The translations under genes and the position numbers were made by a program. The notes below the pieces were generated by a model. That model was given only the letters and a program-made list of their open reading frames with translations, was not told the origin of the DNA and searched no databases. A stretch of DNA of 64,000 nt from Elephas maximus indicus (Eukaryota > Chordata > Mammalia > Proboscidea > Elephantidae), in the NCBI RefSeq assembly GCF_024166365.1, contig NC_064839.1, positions 35,352,378 through 35,416,377 of the forward strand, in the 5' to 3' direction. Positions 32,801 to 47,800 of this stretch are shown here, piece after piece. How positions within the stretch are numbered: the first letter of the stretch is position 1; every line of letters starts with the position of its first letter.

Positions 32801-35800
32801 AGTTAACGGTGTTTTTGTAGTTTTTCCCAGGTCATGAGTCTCGGGCTACAGAAGCTCTGTGTTGGGCAAAAGGACAGCGACTCTTCAGTGCTGGACTCAA
32901 TGGAGAAATTATCGAGTATGACCTACAGGCATTACACATCAAGTATTCGATGGATGCCTTTGGAGGACCCATTTGGAGCATGACCGCCAGCCCCAGTGGC
33001 TCCCAACTTTTGGTCAGTAAGCAACTGTTGGCAGTTCAGACTGAGATTTCTCTTGTGTTCACTCAAACTTTTTTCCCTGTGTTCATAGGATAAAGTTATA
33101 TATGGTATGTAGCAACTCCAACCTGAGCTGGATCCCAGCAACCTTGACCACAAGATTGGAGTTGATATTAGGGATTAAAAATCCCTTGTCCTTTTGCATC
33201 CTTATTGCTGCTACTTTGGGTATGGGTTTATTTATTTATGAAATAGGGGTATTCACTTGGTTCACCATTTCCCAGACTTTTTTGGAATTGAGAAATGTAG
33301 GAGCTGTTTTTTGTTTTGCTGTATGTTTTATAATAAAATTTGTTTCTGAAGTACCACATACTAAATCCTTCTGTAGGTTCACAATGCATATTAGTATGTT
33401 AAAAATTCTGAGACATCCTTCATTCAGCAAGTTAACCTATGGAACTTTTTTTTTTAAATGGTGGTAAAATATACAAAACATAAAATTTGCCATTTTAACC
33501 ATTTTCAAGTGTACAATCCAGTGGCATTAATCACACTCACAATGTTGTGCAACCTTCATCACTATTTGTTTCCAGAATTTTCCATCACCCCAAGTAGAAA
33601 CTCTGTACCCTTTAAGCAGTAACTCCTCACTTTACCCTCCCCCTAGCCCGTAGTAACCATTAATCTATTTTTTGTCTCTATGCATTTGTCTTTGTCTAGA
33701 TATTTTGTATTGTGGAACTTTAACCGTATTGTTGCTCAAAAATTTTTTGAGCGTACGTGAAGACTGATTTTTTCCTCTACTAGTATCATTAGAATAGATG
33801 CTTTCAGAGATTTACCTTCCTGTAATGACTCTGATTCTTTTTTGATTTGTGTAGTATATTGAGATGTCTCCAATTAGGTTATACAGTTAATAGGCCATGG
33901 GTCTTTAGTACAGGTGTGCTGTGAAATCCTATTTGTATTCCACATCCTATCCAAGAATTGACTACCAATAAAGAGTTCTTAGTTGATCTGTCTGCTTTAT
34001 CTCACTAGGATATGAAGCCAGCTAAGAATTCACTACCAGTTTCTTGGTCCCAGTACTTTTTTTTCCTCTCACAAACTACTTTTTGAGGGCAAGTGGTAGC
34101 TTTAGGAGGGGAGTTATATACAGTAGTCCTTAATGTATGACACGGTTCCGTTCTGACAACTCTGTTGTGAGTAGGTTTTGATGTAAATTGAATACCTCAT
34201 TTTTTTTTTAAGTTCTCATTATTGCCATAGTCTCCTATATGGCAGTGTTTTGAACAGAAATCATAATATTGAATATCTGCAAGTGAACGTTTGAATGATA
34301 ACATTAGCAGATTACACACTGCAACGTTGTGTGTAGTACCTATTACTAACAATAAGATGCACAGAGAAAAACATGGTCATCAGTGTGATTCATCTTCACT
34401 CGAATATGTTTTAAGTCAAGGACTACCTGTATATGTAAATATTTGTATTTATTTCTATAAAGCGTGTATCTTTTCTGTTTCTGCCTTTTTTCCCCTGATA
34501 GATTGGCTGTGAGGATGGATCTGTGAAATTATTTCAAATCACCTCAGACAAAATCCAGTTTGAAAGAAATTTTGATCGGCAGAAAAGTAAGGGTCATTTT
34601 TGGTGGGGTGATAAGCAGACACTGGGATGGGGTATTTTCCCGTAAGTTCTTTTCCCATGGGCCAGGTAATTTATCTACATGCTGACCTCATCTACGTACA
34701 GGGTTATGTGCTAGAAGCCATCCCTAGCCCAGGCTTGCTTCATTTTTGTACTAGAGTTGTGATTACCTGGCTAAGTAATAATATAGAAAACCAGAAATCC
34801 AGCATAGGAATCTGTGGAAGGAAAAGGTGATTTGTTAGTTACCACTTATTTTTGTGAAGTCTTAACAAGTATGCATAAAGTCTTGAAACTAGAGTTTTAT
34901 CTTCAGTAGCTGTGGTTCTTAATCTTGCTTGCATGTTCCAATTATCTGGAGGAGTTTTTTTTTTTTTTAAATTGCCCATGCTTGGACTTCATCTAGACCA
35001 AGTAACACTGACCTTTAGAGCAGGGGGTTGGCAAACTTCTGTAAAGGAGTAGGTAGTAAGTCTTTATTTACAAAAGCAGGCAGTTGGCCTAATTTGGCCT
35101 GTGGGCAATAGTTTGCTGATCATTCCTGTAGAGGATAGTGACTGTCCCACATATTCTCTTAGTGTTCATCAGTAGTGTATTTCTCTTCAGCTACTCAGAT
35201 TCATGTTTTGCTTGTTTTTAATATAGTTCGGAATTTTTTTTTTAATTACAAAAGTGATATAATGCTTTTTAAGAATGTCATACATTTAGCCAACTATGAA
35301 TTAGAAAATATTTCACTCTGCGGACAACATTTTGGGGCCCTATGTTCTAGACTTTTTTGCATATTCGTATAAACACACACACGAGCTTTTTTTCAGCTTG
35401 TTTATTCACTTGATATATCAGAAACTTTTTTCTATGTCAGTCATGCTAGTCTGCATGGCTTTCTATTTTATGGTGTAGTATAATTTACTTAACTAAATTA
35501 TTTATTTTAAAAAAAACGTTTATTTTTAACTATTACAACCAGTGCTGTGGTGAACATTCTTATATACAAATTTTTGGACACCCTTACGGCGTAGTGGTTA
35601 AGAACCAAAAGGTCTGCAGTTCAAACCCACCAGGCGCTCCTTGGAAACCCTATGGGGCAGTTCTACTCTGTCCTATAGGGTTGCTGTGAGTCAGAATCCA
35701 CTCAATGGCAATGGGTTTGGTTGGTTTTTGTTACAAGTATTTCTTTTCCATCACTTCCTAGCAGTGCGATGGCTAGGCCAAAAAGTATCCACATTTAAAT

Positions 35801-38800
35801 TTTGTTAGGTTACTACCAGGCTGTGCTCAAAAGGTTGTACTTATTTTCACTCCCTCAATCGGTTATACATTTTAAAAGCATCGAATACTTCATGGGGATC
35901 CCAGGAAGGAGTTGTTTCTCATTGTTCCTTATAAAATAGGACTGCAGTGGAATGTGGCAGATGAGAGCTAAGACTAGAGCACTAGCCCTCTTGATAATTG
36001 TCAAAGGAGAATTCAGTTACCCCTTGCTGTGTATTTATGTGTATGTTATTTTCTTTTTTGTTGTATAACTCCCCAGGTCGCATCCTGAGTCTCAGCTGGC
36101 ATCCCTCTGGTACCCACATTGCAGCTGGCTCCATAGACTACATTAGTGTGTTTGATGTCAAATCAGGTGACTGTTTTTCTCAGTTCATTTGGGGCATGGG
36201 TCATGTTTGTCAGATTCACATTTCTGGGTTTCCAAAAGCTTGAGCCCTTGTCATGCTTTTAAGGACTTTTAGGGCCTAACCTGTCACTCACCTTCTGGGC
36301 TATCCATAAATAGTCACTCCTTTCTTGGATAACTACTACTATTTTTAGAGGATTCTTGATTGTTCAGTGGGCTGCAGTGTTTCTCATCATAATAAGAATT
36401 CACAATAAAATCCATCCCTAATCAGTATTACATTTTCTAACAATGATCCATAGAATACCAATGAAAGTGGGTTTCTCTCATTTAGGACCGTAAGATCTTG
36501 GTAGCATAATTAGAAATAAGATCAGAAAGGTAGAAAAGCACAGGCTTTCTCTGTTCTTGGCCCAAAGAATTGGCTGATGGAATCCTCCAGTGATGACATT
36601 GACATTCACTTGTTAGGTGGGCTTGTTTTTCTGCATTCTCGTTTTAAGATTTGGAGGTAAAACAGGTCAGGTATGTCTACTGTTTTTCTCTGAATGCTTA
36701 AGCAGCTACTGTTACCAGTTATATGTGCGTATAGTCAATTCCTTAAAGCTTTTTACAAAAAACAAGTCCACCTGTGTCTTTCTCTGTTCCTTAAAGTCAA
36801 TAGCTTTCAACTCTTAGCTGATCCTTTTAGTATTTATCATTAGTCTCTAAATAGTATAGTAACTACATAGATTTTTTTCAATTTTAGACCATTATTTATT
36901 GACTTTACACTATTTAGTCCTTTTCCTGTATCTTCTGCCACAGGCACCCACACTTTATCCTGACTAAAGAACCTTGGTTGCAGAGTGGTGAAAGCACTTG
37001 GTTGCTAACCAGAAGGTTGGCAGTTGGAACCTACCAGCTGCTTCTCAGGAGAAAGATATGGCAATCTGCTTTTATAAAGATTTACAGCCTTCGAAACCCT
37101 ATGGGGCATTTCTGCTCTGTCCTATAGGGTCTCTATGAGTCGGAATTGACTTGATGGCAGTAGGTTTGGTACGGGTTTTCTCTCAGTGTGGTTAAGTTGC
37201 ACCTTTGGTCAGATTAGTAGTGTTCTCATTATTATATGACCATAGAAATACTATTTGCAGAGTGTACAGTAATTACTTTTCTGAGTATTTTTTTTTTTTA
37301 ATTGTGTTTTAGGTGCAAATTAGTATCTCATTCAGAAATTTATACCCAGATTGTTTTGTGACATAGGTTGCAGTCCCTGCAATGTGTCAGTACTCTCCCC
37401 CTTTGCCTTTCCACCCTGGGTTCTCTTGTTATTCGTCCAGTTTTCCTATTCCTTGTTGCTGTTTCGTCTTTGATTTTGGGCACGTGTTGCCCATTTGATC
37501 TCATGTACTTGATAGCTGTAAGAAGCACATTCCTCATGTGTGTTATTCTTTGTATTATAGGCCTGTCTGTTCTTTGGCTGAAACGTGGACTTCAGGAGTG
37601 GCTTCAGTTCTTAGTTAGCAGGGTATCCAGGGGCCATAGTCTCAGGGGGTCCTCCAGTCCCTGTCAGATCAGTAAGGCTGGTCTTTTTTTGAGAATTTGA
37701 ATTTTGTTCTACATTTTCTCCTCTGTCTGGGACCCTACACTGTGATCCCTGTCAGAGCAGTCGACGGTGGTAGTCAGGCAACGTCTAGTTCTGGGCTCAG
37801 GCTGGAGGAGGTTCTGGTTCATGTGGTCCATTAGTCGTTCAGACTAATATTTTCCTTGTGTCTTTGGTTTTCTTCATTCTCCTTTGCTCCAAACGTAATG
37901 GGACCAATAGATGTATCTTACGTGACTGCTTTTAAGCTTTGAAGACCCCAGATGCTACTTAACCAAAGTAGGATGTAGATCATTTTGTTTATGAACTATG
38001 TTATGCCAGTTGATTTAGATGTCCCCCGAGACCATGGTCCCAGCCCTTAGCCCCAGTAACTCAATCCCTCAAGGTATTTGGTTGTGTCTAGGAAGTGTCT
38101 ATGACTTTGCCTTGGTCAAGTTGTTCTACCTTTCCCTATAGTGTGTGTTTTGTTTCCCTTCACCAAAGTGAACACTTGTCTACTAACTAGTTAGTGATTT
38201 CTTCTACCCACCCTTTCCCCTCCTTGTAACCATCAAAGATTTTTTTTTTCCTGTGTGTAAACCTTTTCTGGAGCCCTGGTGGCGTAGCGGTTGAGAGCTA
38301 GGCTGCTATCCAGAAGGAAGGCAGTTAGAATCTACCAGCTGCTCCTTGGCAGTTAGAATCTACCAGCTGCCCCTATGGGGCAGTTCTACCCTGTCACGTA
38401 GGGTTGCTGTGAGTCAGAGTCAACTCTACGGCAACAAATTTTTTGATTTAAACCTTTTCTTGGGTTTTTAAAGTAGTGGTCTCGCACAAGTATTTTTTTG
38501 TGATTGACTTATTTCAGCATAATACCCTCTAGATTCATCCATGTTGTGAGATATTTTGCAGATTCATTGTTCTTTATCATTGTGTGTATATATCATAATT
38601 TGTTCATCCATTCATCTGTTGATGGGCAGTTAAGCTGTTCCCATGTTTTTGCTGTTGTGAATAATGCTGTAGTGAACATGGGTGTGCCTATGTCTATTCG
38701 TGTGATGGTTCTTGTTTTTCTAGAATATATTCCTAGGAGTAAGATTGCTGGATCATAATGGTATTTCTATTTCTAGCTTTTTAAGGAGGTGCCATATCTT

Positions 38801-41800
38801 TTTCTGTAGTGGTTGTACCATTTTACATTCCCAGCAGCAGTACATAAGTGTTCTAACCTCCCTGCATCCTTTCCGATATTTGTTATTTTCTGTTCTTTTG
38901 ATTAGTGCTAGTAATATCGGTGTGAAATGGTACCTCATTGTAGTTTTGATTCGCATTTCTCTAATAGCTAATGATCATAATCATTGCCTCATGTGTCTGT
39001 TAGCTGCCCGAATGTTTTCGTTGGTGAAATGTCTGTTAATATCCTTTGCCAGTTTTTTGATTGGATTGTCTTTGTTGTTGAGGTGTTAGAAGTATTCGTA
39101 GATTTTAGAGATTAGACCTTTGTTGGATATGTCGTAGCCAAAAATTTTTTCCCAGTCTGTAGCTTCTCTTTTAACTCTTTTGGTAAAGTCTTTTGATGAG
39201 CATAAGTGTTTAATTTTTAGGTGTTCCCAGTTACCTAGTTTATCTTTTGGGGTTTATGCATTGTTAGTTGTAGTTTATATTGTATATATGCCATGTATTA
39301 GGGCCCCTAGTGTCACCCTTGTTTTTTCTTCCATGATCTTTATTGGTTTAGGTTTTATATTTAAGCCGTTGATCCATTTTAAGTTAGTTTTTATGTATGG
39401 TGTGAGATATGAGTTCTGTTTCACTTTTTTTTACAAATGGACATTCAGTTTTGCCAGCATCATTTGTTAATTAAATGACTTCCTTTTCCCCATTTAAGGG
39501 CCTCTGGTCCTTTGTCAAAGATCAGGTGACTATAGGTGAATGGATTTACATCTGGAATCTCAGTGTTCCATTGGTCTATGTGTCTATCGTTGTACCAGTA
39601 CCAGCCTGTTTTGACTACGGTAGCTGTATAGTAGGTTCTGAGACCAGGTAGCGTGGGGCCTCTTTGTTCTTTTTCTTCGGTAATGTTTTGCTTATCTGGG
39701 GCTTCTTTCCTTTCCATATAAAGCTGATGGTTAGTTTTTTCATCTCATTAAAGAACGCTTTTGGTATTTGGATTGGGATTGCATTGAATCTGTAGATTGC
39801 TTTGGGTAGAACTGACATTTTGACAATGTTGAGTCTTCCTATCCGTGAGCATGGTATGTTTTTCCATTTATGTAGGTCTCTTTTGGTTTCTTGCAGTAGT
39901 GTTTTTCCTATACGCTTTTTGTTTAATATTGTCTTTGTCTCCCTTCCTTTCTTTCTTCTCCTCCTAGTTTCTGTGTTCATACCACTAATTCATCCCCAAA
40001 TCATCCACTTGTATAAATCTCTTCTTATTAGGTTCAAACTCATCAAGGTTTCTCTTTCAATCACTTTAATTTTGAAGTCTCTCTCAAAGACTTTGACCTA
40101 CCCTTGTCCCTAGGTTGGCTCCACAACTGAGATCTTGAATTCTCGTTCACATTTATTTACCCTTTTGCTTTTCTCTTTGGTAGGATCCCCAGTGTCCATG
40201 TTTGTCACTTTCCTGGTTTATTCCTTTGTGTTGGTGGATCCTGAGAAGGGGTGCATGAGAAAGAATTCTAGGTTGGAAATTATTTCCCCTTAAGAGTTTT
40301 GAAACCAGGCTCCATTCTCTTCCAGCTTCTAGTAGTAACTGTTACGACGTATGATACTGTTCTGAGAGTTGATCCCTTGTAGGACCTGTTTTTTTGTGCT
40401 GTGTTGTTTTCTGGAAGCTGTTAGGATCTTCTCTTTACCTTCATTGTTCTGAAATTTAGTAGTGATGTTTCTTGGTGTGTCGATGTATTATGCAATATAC
40501 TGCACATCTGGTAGGTTCTTTTAATTCAGAAGCTCACATCCTTCAGTTTTGTGGAAAATTCTTGTGATTATTTTGTAGATGAATTTCTCTCCTCCATTTT
40601 CTCTTTCTGGAATTTGTATTATTTGGATGTTGGGCTCTTCTAATTTTCTTACATATTTTTTTCCCTCTTTTCATCTCTTTGACCTGTTTTGCTTTCTGGG
40701 AGAGTTTGTCATCTTCATCTTTCAGTCCTTCTAATGAGTTTTTCATTTCTGCCATTTCCAGAGTTCTTTTTTGTTTCCTGAATGTTCTTTTTATAGCATT
40801 CTGTTTTTGTTTCATTGTACATTAACTCTCCTCTTTTTAAGGCTATTAAAGTTAATATTTGTGGAGAGTTCTTCGCCCTGCCTCTGTTTCTGTTAGTCTC
40901 TTTGGCTTCTGCCTTTCATATTAAGGGCTTTCCTCGCATGTCTGGTGATTGCCTTCATCTTTAAAAGTGGCCACGTGTTTGGGGCTTACTAAGCGTGGGC
41001 TTCACTATAGGTTGATCTGGCTGGACTCTTTGGGGGATCGTCTATAGTCAGGATCTTTAGATCTTGTCTCTTGTGTTGGTCATAATCCTCAGAAATTGTT
41101 TTTCAGTCTCCTGCCTGGTGAGTATAAGCCCAGCTATCAGCATTCTAAGGAAAAGAAAACAGATGTTCTCAATATTCACTTAGAAAATTTTCACTTGATC
41201 CTATATTCCATATAGTACTTAACTGTGCTTGGTATCCCTCTTCAGAGAGTAAGTCTCCAGTCTTCATTTGCGGGGAGGATAACTGGGGTGCGAAACAGCT
41301 TCTTAAACTTACTTTTGACCAATTCCTCCTTTTAGCCCCAATTTTATCCTTCTGGAAATATCTGGGGTTACCAATTCCTGAGTCTTCTGAGGATTCCATG
41401 GTATAAATCAGGTGGCTTCTTGACTTTCCTCACTGTTGGCTTAGGACTTCACTTGAGGGCTCTGCTAAGTCAGTTATCACTCCTTGTTTGCTTTCCAATT
41501 CCCAACATTTTGTCACTGTTGTCTTTGCTACCATTCCTGTGGGATTTGGAAAGGAGCAGAGTGTAACTTGTATGTGCACTCGAACAGCTTTAAGTGGTGG
41601 AAGTCTCAAATGCCCGTTTTCAGTTTCACCTCCCCAAAGGTTTCTGTTTCCCCTTTCTTGCTTGTCTTCAGGTAACTATTTTTGGAGCCTGAGACTGAGT
41701 GCACCAGAACTATATTTACTTAGCTGTTTGTGCTTGAGCTGCTAACTTTACATATCATGCCTACTACACAAAGACCAAAGAACAAATAAGTACTATCCAG

Positions 41801-44800
41801 GCTTTTCTTATTTTTCAGGGAGTGCTACTCATAAGATGATTGTGGATAGGCGATACATGGGTGTGTCTAAACGGAAGTGCATCATATGGGGTGTGGCCTT
41901 CTTGTCCGATGGCACTGTCATAAGTGTGGACTCTGCTGGGAAGGTGCAGCTCTGGGACTCAGCTACTGGGACACTTGTGAAGAGCCATCTCATTGCAAAT
42001 GCTGACGTGCAGTCCATTGCTGTGTCTGATGTGAGTATAGCCCCTGTTTTAAGTAGTTGATGTATAAGCAGGAGGGGTGGATAGAGAAGACAGGTTCAGA
42101 GACACACCACAGACACTGCTTCCCTGTCCTGAATGTTGTATTGGAAGAGAAGGAATTTAGGGAGATGGATCTGAGAATACACATGATTTCCCTGGACCCT
42201 TTTATTCTCTAACAATTAGAGAATCTTCTCTAAAAGATTAGATGGCAGAGAGATTTCCCTCAGACCACTCATCACCTACATAAAACCTAGTCTCATTGGA
42301 GATAAAAAAAAAAAAAAACCAATTGCTATTGAGTCGATGGCCACTCAGAGTGACCCTGTAGGACAGAGTAGGACTGCTCCATAGTGTTTCCAGGAACAAC
42401 TGGTGGATTCAAACTGCTGACCTTTTGGTTAGCAGCCAGGCACTTAACCACTGTGCCACCAAGAAACCTAGAAGAACCTTGAGAAGCACTGTTTCCTCTG
42501 TCTGTACAACTCTTGTCTTGCTTCCTGTCTGTTATCTGTAAAGGCAGTGAATTAGCTCTGGGTTTCTCAAACTTCAATCTTTTGACTACCAATTTTGTGA
42601 TTTTCCTCCTCATTTCCCCATATTCCCTATACTATTATTCACTTTAATTAAAGAATTTTTTTTATTTTAAGTGCTCATTTTTTATAACCTTAAAAAATGA
42701 AAACTTTATCAATACCATAATTTAAGAATTAGTATTACTGTAAATAAAAAGTTAAATACAATGAGAAATAACAATGTTAGTAAGGTTTCTTCAAAAGGGA
42801 AATTACTAAGTGTTAAAGAGGCGTTAAAGACAAAATATGTTGCCCCAAGTTGAGATTTTCTTAACCTTAGGAGGATTAAAAAATAATCAAAAGAGAAATA
42901 AGTTTATCACTATTTTTTATGCTTGGTCTGTGTATTGCCTAAAAACATTTTGTATAGCCTTAAAAATCTTGTGTTACTACTAGTTGTCTGAGTCCCGCTC
43001 TTGAGGAAATCATTAATTTAGATAATCTCAAAGGGCACCTACAGCACTTCAATTTCTGAGTCCATAGTTCTTTTCAAAACCTAAGGAAGAATTCACCTGT
43101 TTTTCCGATTACCATTTGAAAATGAATGTATTTAATTTTTTTGAATAGTATAGCATTCATGTGGTTTAAAAATCAGAAGCAAAAAAATAATAAAAAATTT
43201 CCCCCTCACCACTGCCTCCTGTCAATTCACTTCTTACTCCTTCCTCTAATATATAACTGCTATTACTGATTTTCTTGTGTATTCTTACATACATCTTTGT
43301 ATGAATGACTAAGCATAACATTGCTTTTCATTTATTTTCTATTCAACAATCTGGTTAAACAATATCTTCCTTATATTTTCTAGCTGTATAGAATTCTGTT
43401 GAATGGATATAATGATTTTATATAATAGCTCGTTATTAGTGACAACAGTTATCCAGTCTTTGTTTTTTAAATATAATGCCATAGTTCAATTTGTACATCT
43501 TGAATCGAAGAGTGTATGTGTTTGTAATTTTGATGGGTATCTTATTTCCGAATTGCCCATCCCTTTGTGGTGTACCGTTGTCACCTCTCTCCAGCTGTGT
43601 GTGTCTGATTCCCCAGTCTTGCAGCATTTGTTATAGCTCTTTTTGTATTTTGTTCATCTGATTGGGAGAAAGCAAGATCTTAGCATAGTTTCAATTTGTA
43701 CTGTTCTTAATGTAAGATGAGTGTCTTTTTGTATATTTAAGAGCCATTTTCTGTGGATTGTTTTTATACCCTTTGTTCATTTTTCTGTTGGATTGTTGGT
43801 CTTTTTTTTGCCCATTTCTAGAAGTATTCAATATTTTAGGGAGACTTGCCTTTTGTACTTTTATGAGTTGGAAATATTTTTCCCCAGTTTTTTTTTCCCT
43901 TTTAACGATCTTATGGAATTTATATGTGTGTAAGTAGTTGAACTTATCAGTCTTTTTTGGTGTCTGGTTTTGAATCATGGTCCTTTTCCACACTGAATTT
44001 ATATGAGAATCCACCCTTATTCTAGTTCTTTTATAATTTGTTTTTACATCTAAATCTTTGATTCATTTGGAACTTGTTCTGATGCACAGAAATATGGATG
44101 CAACTTTATTTTTTTGTATATAGCTATCCAGATTTTCTAGCTCCATTTACAGAATGGTCTATTTTTTTCTTGCCACTTTGAGACACCACCTGGGTCTGAA
44201 ATATTAAATACTTGAGGTGTTAAATTTCCATATGTATTTGGGTATATCTCCAGACTTTCAGTTCTGTTACACTGGTCTGTTCACATGCAGTACTACACTG
44301 TTTTAATTATTGCGGCATTATATTTGTTTTAATATCTGGCAGGAATAGAGCTTCACCACAACCCCTTTTTCCCACATGTTTTTATTACTATTCTTGCTTA
44401 GTTTGTATTTATTTTTTTGCATTTTTATTTTTCTATGTGAATATAAGAAATACTTTATCTAGTTCCAAGTAAAGGACTGTGGCTATTTTTATTAGATGAT
44501 GTAAAACTTCAGCATTTTCTTAGTGTTAATGTCTTTATGATATTAAATATTCCCCTTAAGGGACATGGTATGCTTTTGTGTCCTTTAGAGTGCTGTAGGT
44601 TTTTCTCATACAGGTCTGTCACCTTTCCTGTTAAATGCATTCCTAAATGTTGTATCTTTTTTGTTGTTTTAATTGGGTCTAGCAGTGGGTAGCCTGTATA
44701 TGGAACCATGGTGGCACAGTGGTTAAGAATTTGGCTGCTAACCAAAACGTCAGCAGTTTGAATTCACCAGCCGTTCCTTGGAAACCCTATGGGGCAGATC

Positions 44801-47800
44801 TTCTCTGTCCTGTAGGGTTGCTATGATTCGGAATCGACTCGATGGCAATGGGTTTGGGTTTTTTGAGTTAGTTTGTGTATACCAAAGCACTCATTAAGAT
44901 TTGAGATATATATTATCAATTTTGTCAGTAGGGGGCACAGTGTTATCTATGTGTGAGCTTGTTCCTCTAATGGACTTGTTAGCTTCTGATGGAAAAAGAC
45001 CTTCTAATTCTAATTAGAGGAAGAGATGTCTTCCCTTAAACTACCCAGACAGAAAACCTCAGGGAATATTTTTTCAGCTGAGGCCTATTTTGCTCAAATG
45101 TACCTCTCTAATGATTTAATTTCCTAGCAAGAAGACAGTTTCGTTGTGGGCACAGCCGAGGGGACAGTATTCCATTTTCAGCTGGTCTCTGTGACTTCCA
45201 GCAGCAATGAGAAGCAGTGGGTACGGACAAAGCCATTCCAGCATCACACTCACGATGTGCGTGCTGTGGCCCACAGCCCAACGGCGCTCATCTCTGGAGG
45301 TGGGTGCCCTCTTAGAGGGCTGTTCTTCACTCTGCCCTGCTCAGGGTATTTTCAGGGAGGGTTTTGTCTGATTTTGTACATCTTCTGCCCTCCCCTCCAT
45401 CCCAGGCACAGACACCCACTTAGTTATTCGCCCTCTCATGGAGAAGGTGGAGGTAAAGAATTATGATGCTGCTCTCCGAAAAATCACCTTCCCTCATGTA
45501 AGTATCCTTGTGCCCCTCTCCCACTCGTGTACTATCCTCTCATCCCGTTTCTTCCCTTGTCTCATCAGACTGAACACAGCTAATACTTTCTGGGCAAAAT
45601 TGAAGGACTTTCTGTAGCTACTTTCTTCGTTCTTCCTTCTGTTTTGAGGCAGGCCTCTCAGAAAGATATCAAAGGGGCAGGAGATTTACAGCAGCACTTC
45701 TAGTTCAGTTTCTGGGCAGATCCCTGCCTTTTCCAGGTAGTTGTGGTTTATGGGAATTATGTTTATTTGTTTTATTTTGCTTTTTAAGATTGGGCTTTTA
45801 TTCTGGATGGGAGCGGGAAAATCCAGCTCCAAGTATCCCCTTCTAGATGAATGGTGCTGTCTTCCCAAACTAGAAACCCCTTACCACCCCCCACATTTTT
45901 CCACATTCCATTCAATCGATAAACCTTATTAAGCCTACTTCCTCACTTTATTGAATCTAGTCTTTCCTCTTTGTCTACACTGCCATTATCCCAGTTTGGA
46001 TCAGCATCTTTTTTCATCTGAGTGTCATCATAGTAGCTCTGTAATGATCTCCTTTTATTTACATTTCTGTTATTCCAGTTGGTTCGCTAATCTGTTTAAA
46101 ATGCAACTTTGTTCATCACTCCATGCTTACAAGTCTTTGGTTGATGCCTGTTGCTTCCAGCATAATGACCTAATTTATTTCGCATGGCTTATGAGACTTG
46201 TTTTGATCTGTCCCTGGTCTTCAGCTTCTCTCACCTCCTTCCATATTATTACAAGTACTCCACCCCTCACCCCCACTCAGGCTAACCATGCTGAAAGACT
46301 CTCTTAATTCCTTCATGCTCTTTTACCCTTGAGCCGTTTCCCAGGCCATCGCTGCTTGGGATGTCCTGCCTTACCTTCCTTGCCTCAGTGTCTTTACCAG
46401 GGAACCTCACCTAGGGCTCCTGTCTTGACCCCCCCAAGGCTAGGTTAGGTATCTTTTCTACCTTTTTTCATTACACACTGTGCTTCCCTGTGTGAAAGTT
46501 CTTAGCACACTGTAGTGTAATTGCCTTTTTAATTTTGTGTTACCCCCTTAGATTATAAGCTTGTTGAGAGCAGTAGCTATGTTTTTCATTCCCATTACGT
46601 TCTTAGGTCCTAGGACAGTGCCTGGCATATAGTAGTACTTACGAAATATTGTCAAATAAATGGATTTCAACAGTAAAGGATGTTCTGTGTTGCTGCTGTG
46701 TCTAGTACTGAGGCAGTAGATGAACCTAGCTCGTAACTTTTCCATTCTTGCATACAGCGATGTCTCGTATCCTGTTCGAAGAAGAGGCATCTTCTCCTCT
46801 TCCAGTTTGCTCATCACCTGGAACTTTGGCGACTGGGATCAACAGTCGCAACAGGTAAGGTGGCAGAAGATTTCTTTTCCAATGAGAAAACTGGAGAGAA
46901 AAGCCAAAAATCACAATTACTGTTGAAATTCTGATGATGGAAAAACAGAAATTGATTTTCCTGTGTCTATTGGAACTTACGGTTTTTTCCCCCACTAGAA
47001 ATGAGTTATTCAGATAATTAGAGTATTTAGCAGGGCACTGGATCACCTCTGTATGGTACACTGCAGGGTGTAGTTGAGGTGAGCATTGTGGGATTGTAGT
47101 TTGCCTGATCTTGACGAGGGTGAAAAGAGGCTTTTGAAAGATGACATGTTTAAACGTTGGGTAGTCATGGTCCTGCATGAAAAAGGTCGTGGATCTTAAA
47201 ACGGTGATAGCCTAGGTGCCTTTTGTATGACTTATTAAGTAAACATTTGGGTCCCATTGTAGTGGATTAGAGGTTTTGGTTTTAGGTTCTAAAATGAGCA
47301 AAATAAATTAAACTCTGAGCAGGACAAACTCCACTTCTGCCTACCTGCATGCCTGGTTATGGGGTAGAGTGTCAGAGAATTAGTAATCTATTAACAGACC
47401 ATATCCAGGGCATCCAAGGAGAGCCTAAGGGCTGCTTTTCTTTCAGTGTACCCCCAGAAAATTGCGACCTTACTGAGCTTGACATTTTCCTGATTTCCTA
47501 CTGGTAGGATTCCATAGTACTCAGGGGTAACTTTTTTCTTTTAATTGAACTTCAGATGAAAGTTTATAGAACAAACTAGTTTCTCATCAAATAGTGCACA
47601 CATTGTTATATGACATTGGTTAACAGCCCCATGACATGTCAGCACTCTCACTTCTCAATCCTGGGTTCCCTATTACCAGCTTTCCTGTTCCCTCCTGCCT
47701 TCCAGTCCTGCCCCAGGGCTGGTACACCCTTTTAGTCTTGTTTTGTTGCATGGGCCTGTTCAATCTTTGGCTGAAGCGTGAACCTCAGGAGTGGCCTCAT

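Larger units (their letters stand above)
29818..32820 (+). other. UTP4: UTP4 intron 2
   Basis: Holds an old repeat at about 30440-31130 (CR1/L2/L3-like wording such as 'gggccttttgtaacacg'; family uncertain), an L2 3' end at 31800-31965, a complement MIR at 32160-32350 and an L1 3' piece at 32425-32540. No coding signal. Confidence 0.55.
34587..36076 (+). other. UTP4: UTP4 intron 4
   Basis: Holds a small hAT-type non-autonomous repeat (35010-35130), an old L1 3' piece (35200-35880) and a SINE inside that L1. Confidence 0.6.
36167..41818 (+). other. UTP4: UTP4 intron 5
   Basis: The 5.7 kb intron is largely a minus-strand L1 (37286-39990) plus an older LINE-like stretch (40190-41415). There are SINEs at 36965 and 38270, and about 400 bp of unassigned DNA before exon 6. 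Confidence 0.65.
42031..45127 (+). other. UTP4: UTP4 intron 6
   Basis: Holds a complement SINE (42304-42468), an A/T-rich unassigned part (42600-43090), an old L1 ORF2/3' region (43100-44690) and a SINE (44700-44865). Confidence 0.6.
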